Assembly: GCA_016208015.1 (NCBI GenBank)
Contig: JACQYW010000009.1
Span: 124,001 to 188,000 of the forward strand
Direction: 5' to 3'
DNA: 64,000 nt
Origin: Nitrosomonadales bacterium
GTDB taxonomy: Bacteria > Pseudomonadota > Gammaproteobacteria > Burkholderiales > Gallionellaceae
Position 1 is the first letter of the stretch. The number at the start of each line of letters is the position of its first letter. A program made the position numbers and the translations under genes. Positions 8,729-17,710 of this stretch are shown one piece after another. Under the pieces are notes generated by a model, which saw only the letters and a list, made by a program, of their open reading frames with translations, did not search any database and had not been told where the DNA came from.

Positions 8729-9618
8729 TGCAGTCCTTTCAGCAGTCGCGCGATTGTGTCTTCGAACAATCCGAACAGGTCTTTCGCATCATCGTTGCCG
8801 CCTACCGTGTAGGGCAGCTCCACCGCAGCGATCCGCGCGCGTTGTGCGATCCACTGCGACGGGCGTTCGTCCTGATACGCCGCGCGCAGCACCATCTTTG
8901 CCGGATGCTGGCGCAACGTGTCCTGCACCTGCGACAGCCAGGCCGCGCTGGGTTCCAGGCCGGGCTTGGGTTCCAGCGTAGCCACCTCCCGCAGTCCCAG
9001 CCAGTTGCTCAGGTAGGGGAAACCCTTGTGCTGCACGACCACCGCCACGCCCCTGAGTGGTGCAGCCTGTTTTTCCCATTTGGCGAGCGCCGCACGCCAT
9101 TGCTGCTCGAACACGGTGAGTTTCTGTTGATACGCCGCCTTGTTCGCCGGATCGAGCTGCATCAGCCGCTGCGAGAGTGCGGCAGCGACCGGCAGGAAAT
9201 TGCGCGCGTCGGTCTGGATATGCGGGTTGCCCATGGCATGCACATCGCCGTCGCCGCGGTCGAGCCGCGTCGGCACTTCCAGCATGCGCACCGCCGAGGC
9301 GGCTTCGAAATAACCGTTGCTGCCGGGTTGCACCCTGCTGTTGCCGGATTCGCGCAACACCACCGGCAGCCAGGCCATCTCCAACTCGGCACCGGTACAC
9401 ACCACCAGATCGGCACGACGCGCTTTCGCGATCAGGCTGGGGCGGGCCTCGATGCGGTGCGGGTCTTGCAACGCGGTGGTGGCGGTGTAGATATCAGCCT
9501 TGTCTCCCGCGAGTTGCTGGGTGAGCGCCGCCCATTCGGGTTCACAGGTGAAGATGTTGAGGGCGTGGGCAGTGGTGCTGAATAGCAGCAGGAAAATAAT
9601 GTAAAGAATTTTTTTCAC
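8725..9618 (-). CDS. znuA: periplasmic metal-binding protein, ZnuA-like (cluster A-I)
   Basis: 297 residues with a signal peptide (MKKILYIIFLLLFSTTAHA). It follows the cluster A-I substrate-binding fold. Probable metal ligands are the histidines in DPHRIEARPS, GNPHIQTDARN and VVQHKGFPY, with an acidic residue late in the protein. The mobile His-rich loop of many ZnuA proteins is absent, which often goes with lower-capacity or chaperone-fed binding. It would deliver Zn(II) to the coupled ZnuB-like permease. The 165 bases upstream carry two tandem hairpins (separate entry). Confidence 0.85.
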   Translation of the reverse strand: MKKILYIIFLLLFSTTAHALNIFTCEPEWAALTQQLAGDKADIYTATTALQDPHRIEARPSLIAKARRADLVVCTGAELEMAWLPVVLRESGNSRVQPGSNGYFEAASAVRMLEVPTRLDRGDGDVHAMGNPHIQTDARNFLPVAAALSQRLMQLDPANKAAYQQKLTVFEQQWRAALAKWEKQAAPLRGVAVVVQHKGFPYLSNWLGLREVATLEPKPGLEPSAAWLSQVQDTLRQHPAKMVLRAAYQDERPSQWIAQRARIAAVELPYTVGGNDDAKDLFGLFEDTIARLLKGLQ

Positions 9619-9652
9619 GGCGATGTCCTTTCGTTTTCGTCATTCCGGCGAA

Positions 9653-9742
9653 TAACCAGCGACTTGGCTGGCGTTGTTTGCCAGCTTAGTCGAATGGCTA
9701 TAACCAATGACTTGGCAGCTTGCTGCCTTAGTCAGATGGCTA
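9653..9742. repeat. tandem pair of hairpin units upstream of znuA
   Basis: Two adjacent units begin TAACCA, continue with GACTTGGC and end in CTTAGTC plus ATGGCTA. Unit 1 (9653-9700) contains GCTGGC pairing with GCCAGC; unit 2 (9701-9742) contains GGCAGC pairing with GCTGCC. The stem sequences differ while the pairing is kept. In both units GACT also pairs with AGTC at the base of the stem. They lie between znuA and the OMP gene, in the znuA leader (minus strand). This could be a dispersed element or a regulatory RNA/operator; I recognise no known family. Confidence 0.6.
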
Positions 9743-9783
9743 GTAGTTTCACCAGTAGTTCCATCAATGACGGTGTGGTGTGT

Positions 9784-10998
9784 TCAATACTGATGTGCCC
9801 CGTGCGCGCCCAGACTCATGATGTATTGCACGAAAATCTGGTTGTCGGCCAAACCCTGGCGCGAGTTGTCGTGCGCCAGTTGCAGGCGGAAACGAGAGAA
9901 CTCACTCGGGCTGTAATCCAGCATCCAGGTGATGCGCGACGGGTTGTACGCATGATCGGCGATGACGTTGCCCGCGTTCAGCGCGCCCACCGCAGCCTTG
10001 CCCGGATCGAGACGGTCGTAACGCAGGCCGCTGCGCCAGCGCGGCATGAACTGGTACACGCCCTGTACATACCAGCCGCTTTGCGTGACGGAGTAGGTGT
10101 CGGTGACGTTCGTGCCCGCAGTGTCATAGGTCAGGTCGCCGTTCTCCTTGCGCCGGAAATACTCGGCCTGTAGCTTTAGATAGCTGTTGCGGAAGTTGCC
10201 GTTGGCGGCGTATTTCCACACAAGATCCATGCCGACGGTCTGGCTGTCGCCGCTGAAACTGTTGCTCACGCCGCCGACAGTGCCGGGCAAGTCTGGCACT
10301 GCGTCGCTGACCGCATCGACGCGGCGGGTGCGGTGCAGCGAGGCACCGGCGCGCCAGCTCTGCTCGATGCCGATGTCGTCGCCAATATGCGCGAACAACA
10401 CACTCGCACCGCTGCCGTTCTTGGAACGATCCGAACCCGGGAAGCCGCGTCCTTTGCCTGCTTCGGCGCCGATCTCGACGAACATCTCCGTCGGCGCCAG
10501 CCACTTCAATTGCACGCCGTCCTCGCCCAGCTGGTTCTCCCACAGAACAGCATAGACCAGCGGCTGGTCGGTGAAATCCCAGGCGTGCGCGTGCTGCTCG
10601 TTGAGATAGCCCAGGCCGGAGAAGAAGCGCCCGAACTTGAGGTTGAGTCCGTCGCCCAAAGACGTGGTCTGCACAAAGGCATTCTCCACGCTGATGCCAC
10701 CGGCTGGGTCAAGCGCGAGGGTGGCCGCACCGCGGAACTGCGGGTCGATGTTGGCGGAGATACCCATCTCCGATTCGCCGAGGTTGAAGCCCTGCTCGTG
10801 TCCCGGGTTGGGATTCATGGCGAAACCGGTGGCGGGGATCGCGGGATCGCGCTGCAGATTGCCGTAGCTGCCGGACAGGATCAGCGAGAACGCGGGGTTG
10901 AACGCATTCTCGGCATTGCCGCTGTCGGCAGCGGATGCCTGGATGGAATGGATCAGCAATACGGCGATGGCCGTACTCGAACAGAAACGTTTGAACAT
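9784..10998 (-). CDS. outer-membrane beta-barrel protein in the znu locus
   Basis: 404 residues with a signal peptide ending ASAA near residue 24. The mature part alternates polar and aromatic residues in the pattern of a porin-like barrel (FGRFFSGLGYLNEQHAHAWD; SGWYVQGVYQFMPRWRSGLRY; FSRFRLQLAHDNSR), ending in GAHQY. There is no TonB box or plug domain, so it is not a TonB-dependent receptor. It lies between a DUF2946-like gene and znuA on the same strand, which suggests a role in metal uptake across the outer membrane. That role is inferred from context only. Confidence 0.7.
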   Translation of the reverse strand: MFKRFCSSTAIAVLLIHSIQASAADSGNAENAFNPAFSLILSGSYGNLQRDPAIPATGFAMNPNPGHEQGFNLGESEMGISANIDPQFRGAATLALDPAGGISVENAFVQTTSLGDGLNLKFGRFFSGLGYLNEQHAHAWDFTDQPLVYAVLWENQLGEDGVQLKWLAPTEMFVEIGAEAGKGRGFPGSDRSKNGSGASVLFAHIGDDIGIEQSWRAGASLHRTRRVDAVSDAVPDLPGTVGGVSNSFSGDSQTVGMDLVWKYAANGNFRNSYLKLQAEYFRRKENGDLTYDTAGTNVTDTYSVTQSGWYVQGVYQFMPRWRSGLRYDRLDPGKAAVGALNAGNVIADHAYNPSRITWMLDYSPSEFSRFRLQLAHDNSRQGLADNQIFVQYIMSLGAHGAHQY

Positions 10999-11055
10999 GT
11001 CTTACTCCGAAAAAGTCCACAAGACCCGCAGTTGTCGTGCGGGCAGTCGTTGGAA

Positions 11056-11367
11056 TCAAGCGGTGTAAGGCGGGGCGCGTGCCGCGAACGCGGCAAAGGT
11101 GACCGAGTGGAACGCGACTGCAAGTTCGCTGTGCGCCTCGATGAAGGAAGTGGCGAAATCGAAATGCACCTTGCCGCTACCGATGGCGCTGCCGACCTGC
11201 GCATAGGCCGCGCACAACTCGCACTGTTGGTCGTGCGGCAGCGACTGGTCCTGCGATTGTTCCGCCAGCGCGTGCGCGATGCCGTGCGTCAGCCCGCCGA
11301 GCTGGACGAACAGCAGAGCGAGGACGAGGAACGATTTCAGTAAGGCGGAACGGAACATGCGGCGCAT
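11056..11367 (-). CDS. DUF2946-like small exported protein
   Basis: 103 residues with an N-terminal hydrophobic signal or anchor (SFLVLALLFVQLGGLTHG), a His- and Cys-bearing middle (HDQQCELCAAYAQVG) and a C terminus ARAPPYTA. The CxxC pair and the terminal ARAPP motif are typical of DUF2946-type proteins found beside metal-related outer-membrane genes. It is the first gene of the znu-side minus-strand group, 57 bases before the barrel gene. It may bind metal in the periplasm; the function is otherwise unknown. Confidence 0.6.
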   Translation of the reverse strand: MRRMFRSALLKSFLVLALLFVQLGGLTHGIAHALAEQSQDQSLPHDQQCELCAAYAQVGSAIGSGKVHFDFATSFIEAHSELAVAFHSVTFAAFAARAPPYTA

Positions 11368-11624
11368 TCTAGTGGCAATCTACAGGCATTCCAAGTGCAG
11401 GGTCGAAATAAGGCGCGGGTATCTGGCCGTTTGGCATATAGCTGGGGCGGATATGGCTCTATAGGGCGCTGCTTGCTGAAAGGCTGCTTTCGAAGCCGGG
11501 AACGCCAAGTCAGAGTGATGGAGACGGATGGTCTGCCCCGAGAATCAGCTCTTCGATGTGCTTTGACTGATTGACTACTCAGGGTAATAGCAGACGGTCA
11601 TCCTGATAAGCAGAACTTGCCGCT
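11368..11624. other. intergenic region between the TonB-like and znu-side genes
   Basis: 257 bases. It must hold the promoter for the minus-strand DUF2946-like gene. I see no clear Zur box, hairpin or repeat. Confidence 0.5.
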
Positions 11625-12494
11625 CTACTCGCTCTCCAACCGATCCGTGGTCGTGAATATCCAGGTGCGCGTGATGCTGAGAATATCGGTGTCCTTGCGG
11701 ATGTCCGCCGGGAAAGGCGGAAACGGTGCTGCAAGCTTGACGATGCGGACGGCGGAGGCGTCCAGGATGCGTTGGCCGGAGGGGCGGTTGATCTCGATGC
11801 TTTCCACGCTGCCGTCGGCGCGGATGTTGACGGTGAGGGTGAGCTTGCCGTAGATCTTTTCGCGGCGCGCCATCTCGGGATAGTTCATGTTGCCGATGCG
11901 TTCGACCTTGGAGCGCCAGTCTTCGACGTATTGGGCGTAGCGGTATTCCTGCGTGCGCGCGCCGATGAATTTGCGCCTGGGCAGTTTGTCGTACATGTCC
12001 ATGCTCTTGCTGATCTGCGCTTCCAGTCGTGCGATCTCCAGTGAACGCTGCACGAGATCCTGCGCGTTGTCTTTCGAGCTGGATTGTTTCTGCTGGTCGT
12101 TCTCGTCGGCCACGAAATAATCACTCTTGTTGCTCGTGAGCAGTCGCTTCGATTCCTGCTCCAGTTCGCGCTGGCGTCTGGCGGCCTGTTCGGGCGTGAA
12201 GCGCTGTGCATCGCCGAGCACCGGGAACGGCGTTTTGGCGCGATGCTCCTCGTCGGTGTTGCCGCCGCCTTCCAGATTGTTCTGTGCGTAAGCGGAAGCA
12301 TTGGTCGGGCGGTTGCGCGATTTGCTGTTGACCAGCACGACTTCCAGCGGCTGGCTGATCACCGGGATGTTCTTCCACTCCGGCATGACGAAGCGGATGC
12401 CGAACATGAAGAAAGCGTGCAGGGTGATCGAGAACAGCGCCGCGAATGCGATGCGTTGATGATGACGCCGTGCGCTGAGGAGGAGTTCTCTCAT
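11625..12494 (-). CDS. TonB-family energy-transduction protein
   Basis: 289 residues: an N-terminal cytosolic stretch, one transmembrane helix (about 15-37, FAALFSITLHAFFMFGI), a charged periplasmic linker rich in Glu, Lys and Gln (about 75-170), and a C-terminal TonB-like domain (YPEMARREKIYGKLTLTVNI; SVESIEINRPSGQRILD). It would couple the proton-motive force to outer-membrane receptors. No exbB/exbD neighbours are present, and the linker lacks the usual Pro-Lys repeats. It overlaps the RNase II-family gene upstream by four bases. TonB-like membership is clear; the partner receptor is not known. Confidence 0.8.
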   Translation of the reverse strand: MRELLLSARRHHQRIAFAALFSITLHAFFMFGIRFVMPEWKNIPVISQPLEVVLVNSKSRNRPTNASAYAQNNLEGGGNTDEEHRAKTPFPVLGDAQRFTPEQAARRQRELEQESKRLLTSNKSDYFVADENDQQKQSSSKDNAQDLVQRSLEIARLEAQISKSMDMYDKLPRRKFIGARTQEYRYAQYVEDWRSKVERIGNMNYPEMARREKIYGKLTLTVNIRADGSVESIEINRPSGQRILDASAVRIVKLAAPFPPFPADIRKDTDILSITRTWIFTTTDRLESE

Positions 12495-14338
12495 GCAGCG
12501 ACTTCCACATTGGCCTGATAACGCGCATCGAAATTCAGATCAAGCAGGTCGATATCGCCGATCTCCAGCGTCACTTTGGTGTTGGCCGGCGTTTCCGACA
12601 ACGACGGGATGCGGCCGACCAGCGGGATGTCGGCGAGCTTGACCAGATTCTCGCGCAGCACGGTTGCTTCGACCTGTTTCACGCTCTCCTGTTGCAGCCA
12701 GCGCAAACACCAGTAGCGCTCCATGTCGCGCTGGAATTCGCTGTAGGTGGTGTAAGCGGTGTCGAAATCGCGCAGGATGGCGAACAGGGTGGTGTCGTTT
12801 CGTGCGTAAGCCGGAGTTTCGCCGCGCAGCACGCTGATGATCTGGCGCTGGTTCACCAGGTCCACGTAACGGCGCAACGGCGAGCTGGACCATGCGTAAT
12901 GCGCCACGCCCAGTCCCTGGTGCGGCGCGGCGACGGTGCTCATCTTCACCTTGCCGTTGTTCTGTGTGCGGTAGATGCCCGCGACATCGTGGTCGTCGAG
13001 CAGTTTTCCCCAACTGCTGTTGGCGAGGATCATCAGCTCGGACACGACCTTGTCGATGGGCGAACCGCGCAGGCGCTGGCCGATGGTGATGCGGTCGTTC
13101 TCGACGTGGAAGGTGTAGTCGACTTGTGCCGTGCTGTTGTCGGCGGACTTGCCGCGACCGGCCTCCAGCTTCTGCGCGAAGTCCCACAGCAGTTTGAGCT
13201 CAGGTGCGTAGAGGTAGTCGAGCTTGCCCACCGCCAGCGTCTCCTCGTTGAACAGCGGTTCCAGCGTGTCGTGTCGCAGGTTGGCGGCGATGTGCAGGCG
13301 TTCGAGGCGGCTGGCGCTGTTCACGATCTCTAGCGCGTCGTTCACGTCCACATATAAAGAGAGTGCGGGGCAGACCTTGTCGGCGCACAGCGTGAAGGCC
13401 TGCACCACGTTGTCCGGCAGCATGGTGATCTTGTCGCCCGGCATGTACACGGTGGACATGCGCTGTGCGGCGATGGCATCGATGTCCGAGCCGGGGGCGA
13501 TGCCCAGCGTGGGGGCGGCGATGTGGATGCCGATGCGCCAGTTGCCGTCCGCGAGTTTTTCGACCGAGAAGGCGTCGTCGATCTCGGTGGTGCTGGCATC
13601 GTCGATGCTGAAGGCGTTGACCGCCGCCAGCGGCAGTTCGGGATGTTCTTCCACCGTCACGGCGGGGAAGCCGGTGCCGCGCGGGAAATTCTCGAACAGG
13701 AACTTGTTCAGGTGGTAGTCATGGGTGGACGGGAGTGCGCCGCACTTTTCCAGCAGGTGGGCGGCGGACAGGTGGGTGTGCGCACACGCTGCCTCCAGTG
13801 CCTTGACCTCGATGGTGTTGCGGTCCGGCTTGTACAGCACCATGGACAGGTGCGCGGCGAATTCGGCGGGCAGTTGGAAGTTGCCAAGCTGTTCGGTGTA
13901 GCGCGCTTGCAGTTCGGCTTGCAGGCGCTTCTTCTCCGCGCTGGCGAGTGCCGACTTCAGCGCATCGGGCGGGGCTGCCTTGTAGCGGCCTTTGCCCTTC
14001 TTGTAGAAGTGCATGGGGGACGAGTGCAGGCGGATCAATGCCCCGGCGGATTCGACCGGGTTGGGCGCATGGCCGAAATATTCCTGTGCCAGGGTGCCGA
14101 ACTCGAACTCGTCCTGCGGCGAGGCCTCCCACAGGAAGTCCACATCGATGTCAGCGGCCACTTGCTCTGCCTGTGCCATGAATTCGGACAGGCCGGGCTG
14201 GGCGAAACGCAGCATGACGTTGGCCGATTTGATCTTGCTACGCTTGCCGTGGGTGTTCTCGACCTGCAAAGAGGTGGTGTTATCGGTAAGGATATTGCCT
14301 ACCTTGAAACCGCCGTCTTCTTCGTAAAAGATGTTCAT
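12491..14338 (-). CDS. RNB-domain exoribonuclease (RNase II/R family)
   Basis: 615 residues. The RNB catalytic domain has the acidic signature AFSIDDASTTEIDDAFSVE near residues 240-260, then GIHIAAPTLGIAPGSDID, YMPGDKITMLP and a C-terminal S1-like part. It would degrade RNA 3' to 5' processively with Mg(II). It is shorter than RNase R (about 800) and closer in size to RNase II, with a divergent N-terminal region that lacks obvious cold-shock domains. It is coupled to the downstream TonB-like gene by an ATGA overlap. Whether it is true RNase II or a related paralogue is not settled by sequence. Confidence 0.85.
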   Translation of the reverse strand: MNIFYEEDGGFKVGNILTDNTTSLQVENTHGKRSKIKSANVMLRFAQPGLSEFMAQAEQVAADIDVDFLWEASPQDEFEFGTLAQEYFGHAPNPVESAGALIRLHSSPMHFYKKGKGRYKAAPPDALKSALASAEKKRLQAELQARYTEQLGNFQLPAEFAAHLSMVLYKPDRNTIEVKALEAACAHTHLSAAHLLEKCGALPSTHDYHLNKFLFENFPRGTGFPAVTVEEHPELPLAAVNAFSIDDASTTEIDDAFSVEKLADGNWRIGIHIAAPTLGIAPGSDIDAIAAQRMSTVYMPGDKITMLPDNVVQAFTLCADKVCPALSLYVDVNDALEIVNSASRLERLHIAANLRHDTLEPLFNEETLAVGKLDYLYAPELKLLWDFAQKLEAGRGKSADNSTAQVDYTFHVENDRITIGQRLRGSPIDKVVSELMILANSSWGKLLDDHDVAGIYRTQNNGKVKMSTVAAPHQGLGVAHYAWSSSPLRRYVDLVNQRQIISVLRGETPAYARNDTTLFAILRDFDTAYTTYSEFQRDMERYWCLRWLQQESVKQVEATVLRENLVKLADIPLVGRIPSLSETPANTKVTLEIGDIDLLDLNFDARYQANVEVAA

Positions 14339-14468
14339 TGGGAGATGCTGAAAAAATTGCCGCGGATTATAACCCGCCAGTCTGGCGGCGAACTTCCTTC
14401 GTGTTAATCTGTCTTCAGCGTACTGCCCGCAGGAGAGGCGGTCCCATCAAACAAAGAGGAGAGTAGAC

Positions 14469-14951
14469 ATGAAGGCGATTTCGACATTGATCATGGCGGG
14501 CTGTCTGGCCGCTACCGCGCCGCTGGTGCAGGCTTGCGGCATGAAGGGTGGCCCGCAGGGCGGCTGGATGCTGGAGCAAATGGACCAGAACAAGGACGGC
14601 GCCGTCAGCAAGAAGGAGTACGACACCTTCCACGGCGACCATTTCAAGGCGCTGGACGCCAACAAGGACGGCAGGGTCACCCAGGACGAGATGGATGCGA
14701 TGCACAAGAAGATGATGGACAAGTGCAAGCCGCGCTACCAGGACCGTTTCGACGAGGTCGATATCAACCATGACGGCCTGTTGAGCAAGGACGAGGCCGA
14801 GATCGGCATGCCGATGGTGTTCGCGCATTTCGACGAAACCGACAGCGACAAGGACGGCAAGATATCCAAGGACGAGTTGAGCGAAAGCATGAAAAATATG
14901 CACGAAAAGATGCGCGACAAAGGCATGATGATGAAGCGCGATGCCAAGTAA
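14469..14951 (+). CDS. exported four-EF-hand protein
   Basis: 160 residues with a signal peptide (about 1-22, ending LVQA). Four EF-hand loops are readable: DQNKDGAVSKKE, DANKDGRVTQDE, DINHDGLLSKDE and DSDKDGKISKDE. Each keeps the Asp-x-Asn/Asp-x-Asp-Gly spacing and the terminal Glu, so all four could bind Ca(II). It is probably a periplasmic calcium sensor or buffer. The Met- and Lys-rich tail (KGMMMKRDAK) is notable. It ends at a strong terminator and is convergent with a cytochrome pseudogene. Confidence 0.85.
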   Translation: MKAISTLIMAGCLAATAPLVQACGMKGGPQGGWMLEQMDQNKDGAVSKKEYDTFHGDHFKALDANKDGRVTQDEMDAMHKKMMDKCKPRYQDRFDEVDINHDGLLSKDEAEIGMPMVFAHFDETDSDKDGKISKDELSESMKNMHEKMRDKGMMMKRDAK

Positions 14952-14974
14952 GTATTTGTCGGGGAAGTAAAAAA

Positions 14975-15006
14975 CAGGCCAGCGTCAAGCTGGCCTGCTC
15001 TTTTTT
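14975..15006 (+). terminator. rho-independent terminator after the EF-hand gene
   Basis: A perfect 9-bp stem (CAGGCCAGC with GCTGGCCTG) around GTCAA is followed by CTCTTTTTT. It lies 24 bases after the EF-hand stop and just before the 3' end of the convergent pseudogene. Confidence 0.9.
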
Positions 15007-15019
15007 GCGGACTGCGTGC

Positions 15020-15321
15020 TTACTTGAGCGTGAGGATGTAGGCGATCGAAGTCCTGAGATCCTCATCAATCCCCGTCGCGGGAGCCGGTGCCATCACTAC
15101 CGCGCCTCAGGTGCCGGAGCCGCCGACGCGGACCTTCTTCGCCAGCATGGCGACAGCACGGGGGTGTCCTGTACTGGGCTGCGATATCTTTCAGCGCCGG
15201 GCCCGCGAGTTTTTATCCACCATATGGCAGGCAAAGCAGCCATTCTTTTTGAGCAGTGCCCGAGTGCGCGAACCGCCAGCAAAAGTCCACAGGACAGCGT
15301 GAGCAGGTGGCGGATCTTCAT
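15020..15321 (-). pseudogene. broken monohaem cytochrome c (c551-like)
   Basis: A complete cytochrome c can be pieced together across frames. A signal peptide MKIRHLLTLSCGLLLAV starts at 15321 after an AAGGAG site. One frameshift leads to ALLKKNGCFACHMVDK (haem motif CFACH). A second leads to LAGPALKDIAAQYR, and a third to AMLAKKVRVGGSGT. An in-frame TGA then stands where such cytochromes have Trp, followed by GAVVMAP and DEDLRTSIAYILTLK to the stop at 15020. Three frameshifts and one nonsense codon make it a pseudogene of a periplasmic c551/c552-like electron carrier. Confidence 0.85.
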
Positions 15322-15479
15322 GGGGAGCTCCTTGGTATATTGAAATGACAGTCACGGGATCAGCGGCTGATTCCCCCATTTCCTGATGCGAGTCTGTCAC
15401 CGGCTTCCGTCAGGTCGTTTTGGTCTATGTGGGGCGAAATGTTACCATCCGGCATATTTGGCATATATAAGGAATCGAT

Positions 15480-16205
15480 ATGGCAGGCCATAGCAAATGG
15501 GCGAACATCCAGCACCGCAAAGGTCGTCAGGACGCCAAGCGCGGCCAGATATTCACCCGCCTGATCAAGGAGATCACCGTTGCGGCGAAACTGGGCGGCA
15601 GCGATCCCGACATCAACCCGCGCCTGCGTCTGGCGATGGAGAAGGCCTATGACCAGAACATGCCCAAGGACAACGTCGAGCGCGCCATCAAGCGCGGCGC
15701 GGGCGAGCTGGAAGGCGTGGACTACATGGAACTGCGCTACGAAGGCTACGGCATCAACGGCGCGGCGGTGATGGTGGATTGCCTGACCGACAACAAGACG
15801 CGCACCGTGGCCGATGTGCGCCATGCTTTCGTCAAGTACGGCGGCAACCTCGGCACCGACGGTTCCGTCGCATTCCTGTTCAAACACTGCGGCTACATGG
15901 TCTTTGCCCCCGGCACCGACGAGAATGCGCTGCTGGAAGTGGCGCTGGACGCGGGCGCCGAGGACATCATCAATAACGACGACGGCAGTATCGAAGTCAT
16001 CACCTCTGCGCATGATTTCGGTGCGGTCAAGCAACGTCTGGAAGCGGCAGGCTTCAAAGCGGAGATGGGCGAAGTCACCATGAAAGCGGAGACCGAAGTG
16101 TCGTTCACCGGCGAGGATGCGGCGCGCATGCAAAAGCTGCTGGACGCGCTGGAAGACTGCGACGATGTGCAGGAGGTTTATACAACGGCGGTGATTGAAG
16201 ACTGA
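15480..16205 (+). CDS. yebC: YebC/PmpR (TACO1) family protein
   Basis: 241 residues starting [20 protein letters not shown], the diagnostic N terminus of the family. Three domains follow in the usual layout, with [14 protein letters not shown] and the acidic surface region. Members have been described as DNA-binding regulators and more recently as ribosome-associated factors that relieve stalling. It sits directly upstream of ruvC, sharing one base with it, which is the common arrangement in proteobacteria. The length is normal. Confidence 0.95.
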   Translation: MAGHSKWANIQHRKGRQDAKRGQIFTRLIKEITVAAKLGGSDPDINPRLRLAMEKAYDQNMPKDNVERAIKRGAGELEGVDYMELRYEGYGINGAAVMVDCLTDNKTRTVADVRHAFVKYGGNLGTDGSVAFLFKHCGYMVFAPGTDENALLEVALDAGAEDIINNDDGSIEVITSAHDFGAVKQRLEAAGFKAEMGEVTMKAETEVSFTGEDAARMQKLLDALEDCDDVQEVYTTAVIED

Positions 16206-16723
16206 TGCGTATTCTCGGCATCGACCCCGGCTTGCGCATCACTGGCTTCGGTGTACTCGACAAAGAGGGCCCGCATCTGCACTACGTCGCCAGCGGTTGC
16301 ATCAAGACGCCGGATGGCGGATTGCCGGAGCGCCTGAAAGTGATCCTGAGCGGGTTGGGCGAAGTCATCACGCAGCACAAGCCGGAGCAGGTGGCGGTGG
16401 AGAAGGTGTTCGTGAACGTGAATCCGCAATCCACTCTTCTGCTCGGACAGGCGCGCGGCGCGGCCATCTGCGCGGCGGTGCAGGCCGATCTGCCGGTGGC
16501 GGAATACACCGCGTTGCAGGTGAAGCAGGCGGTGGTCGGCAACGGCCACGCCGACAAGGAACAAGTGCAGGCGATGGTGCAACGCCTGCTGAAGTTGTCA
16601 GGAACGCCGAGTCCGGATGCGGCAGACGCGCTGGCCTGCGCGATCTGTCACGCGCACGGTGGCATGGGACTGGGCGCTTTGGCGACCAAAGGTTTTCGTG
16701 TACGAGGAGGAAGACTGGTATGA
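16205..16723 (+). CDS. ruvC: Holliday junction resolvase RuvC
   Basis: 172 residues starting [18 protein letters not shown], with the first catalytic Asp in DPG. The second acidic residue lies in VAVEKVFVN and the last two near the C terminus ([16 protein letters not shown]). It cuts Holliday junctions made accessible by RuvAB, acting as a dimer. The start overlaps the yebC stop by one base; the stop overlaps the start of the UbiA-family gene (ATGA). The length is typical. Confidence 0.95.
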   Translation: MRILGIDPGLRITGFGVLDKEGPHLHYVASGCIKTPDGGLPERLKVILSGLGEVITQHKPEQVAVEKVFVNVNPQSTLLLGQARGAAICAAVQADLPVAEYTALQVKQAVVGNGHADKEQVQAMVQRLLKLSGTPSPDAADALACAICHAHGGMGLGALATKGFRVRGGRLV

Positions 16724-17661
16724 CGCAGCCGCTGGAACCGACGCTTGAACTTTTCGCCAATCCCGTAGCGCGCTATGTCGCCGCGACCCGCCCCCCCTTC
16801 CTGACGGCGAGCTTGATGGCCTGTCTGATCGGACTGGCGACCGCCTGGCACGGCGATCTTGCCTTCGATATCGTCCTTGCGCTGGTCACCCTGTCGTTCG
16901 CGCTGCTGGCGCAGGCCGGGGTGAACGTGCTCAACGATTACTATGACTCGCTCAACGGCACCGATGCACAGAACACCGAGCGCATCTTTCCCTTCACCGG
17001 CGGCAGCCGCTTCATCCAGAACGGCGTGATGACGCAGATCGAGATGCGCAACTACGGCTTCGCGCTGATGGCCTGCGTGGCCGCAGCCGGGCTGTGGCTG
17101 ATGGCGCGTTCGGCACCGCAACTGATGTTTGTCGGCCTTGCCGGACTGTTCATCGGCTGGGCCTATTCCGCGCCGCCGTTCCGGCTCAACAGTCGCGGGC
17201 TGGGCGAGCTGTGCGTGGCGGCGGGCTTCCTCGCCATCAGCGTCGGCACCGACTTCGTGCAGCGCAAAGGATTCTCCGCAGCGCCGTTCATCGCCGGATT
17301 GTCGTACGCGTTCCTGGTCGCCAACCTGCTCTACATCAACCAGTTCCCCGATCGCACTGCCGACACGGCGGCAGGCAAGCTGCACTGGGTGGCGCGGCTG
17401 CAAGTGCAGCAGGCGCGCTGGGGCTATGTGCTGATCGTTGCGCTGTCTTATATCTGGTTGCTGTTGTGCGTGGCGCAGGGCTGGTTGCCGCTGCTGGCCT
17501 TGCTGGCGCTATTTGCCCTGCCGTTGAGCGTAAAAGCATCTGGCCTGCTGCTGCGCCATGCCGCGCAACCGCAGCAATTGGGCGATGCGATCAAGGCGAC
17601 CATAGGCGCGATGATGGTGCATGGCACGCTGTTGTCTTTGGCGTTGATTTTGAGTAAATGA
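16720..17661 (+). CDS. UbiA-family prenyltransferase (MenA-like)
   Basis: 313 residues from the ATG at 16720 that overlaps the ruvC stop. About eight or nine hydrophobic helices. The first Asp-rich motif is [11 protein letters not shown] near residue 68; the second is a variant, [14 protein letters not shown] near 208. This pattern resembles MenA-type 1,4-dihydroxy-2-naphthoate prenyltransferases and relatives rather than UbiA proper, so it may make a quinone or another prenylated lipid. It sits between ruvC and ruvA, splitting the usual ruvCAB order. The substrate is uncertain. Confidence 0.75.
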   Translation: MTQPLEPTLELFANPVARYVAATRPPFLTASLMACLIGLATAWHGDLAFDIVLALVTLSFALLAQAGVNVLNDYYDSLNGTDAQNTERIFPFTGGSRFIQNGVMTQIEMRNYGFALMACVAAAGLWLMARSAPQLMFVGLAGLFIGWAYSAPPFRLNSRGLGELCVAAGFLAISVGTDFVQRKGFSAAPFIAGLSYAFLVANLLYINQFPDRTADTAAGKLHWVARLQVQQARWGYVLIVALSYIWLLLCVAQGWLPLLALLALFALPLSVKASGLLLRHAAQPQQLGDAIKATIGAMMVHGTLLSLALILSK

Positions 17662-17666
17662 ATAAG

Positions 17667-17690
17667 CGTCATTCCCACGCAGGAATGACG
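17667..17690. repeat. REP-like hairpin between the prenyltransferase gene and ruvA
   Basis: A perfect 9-bp inverted repeat (CGTCATTCC with GGAATGACG) flanks CACGCA. It matches the widespread GTCATTCC...GGAATGAC intergenic palindrome of proteobacteria. It lies 21 bases before the ruvA start and could also act as a weak transcript stabiliser or terminator. Confidence 0.7.
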
Positions 17691-17710
17691 GAATTGAAAG
17701 GCATGTTGAA

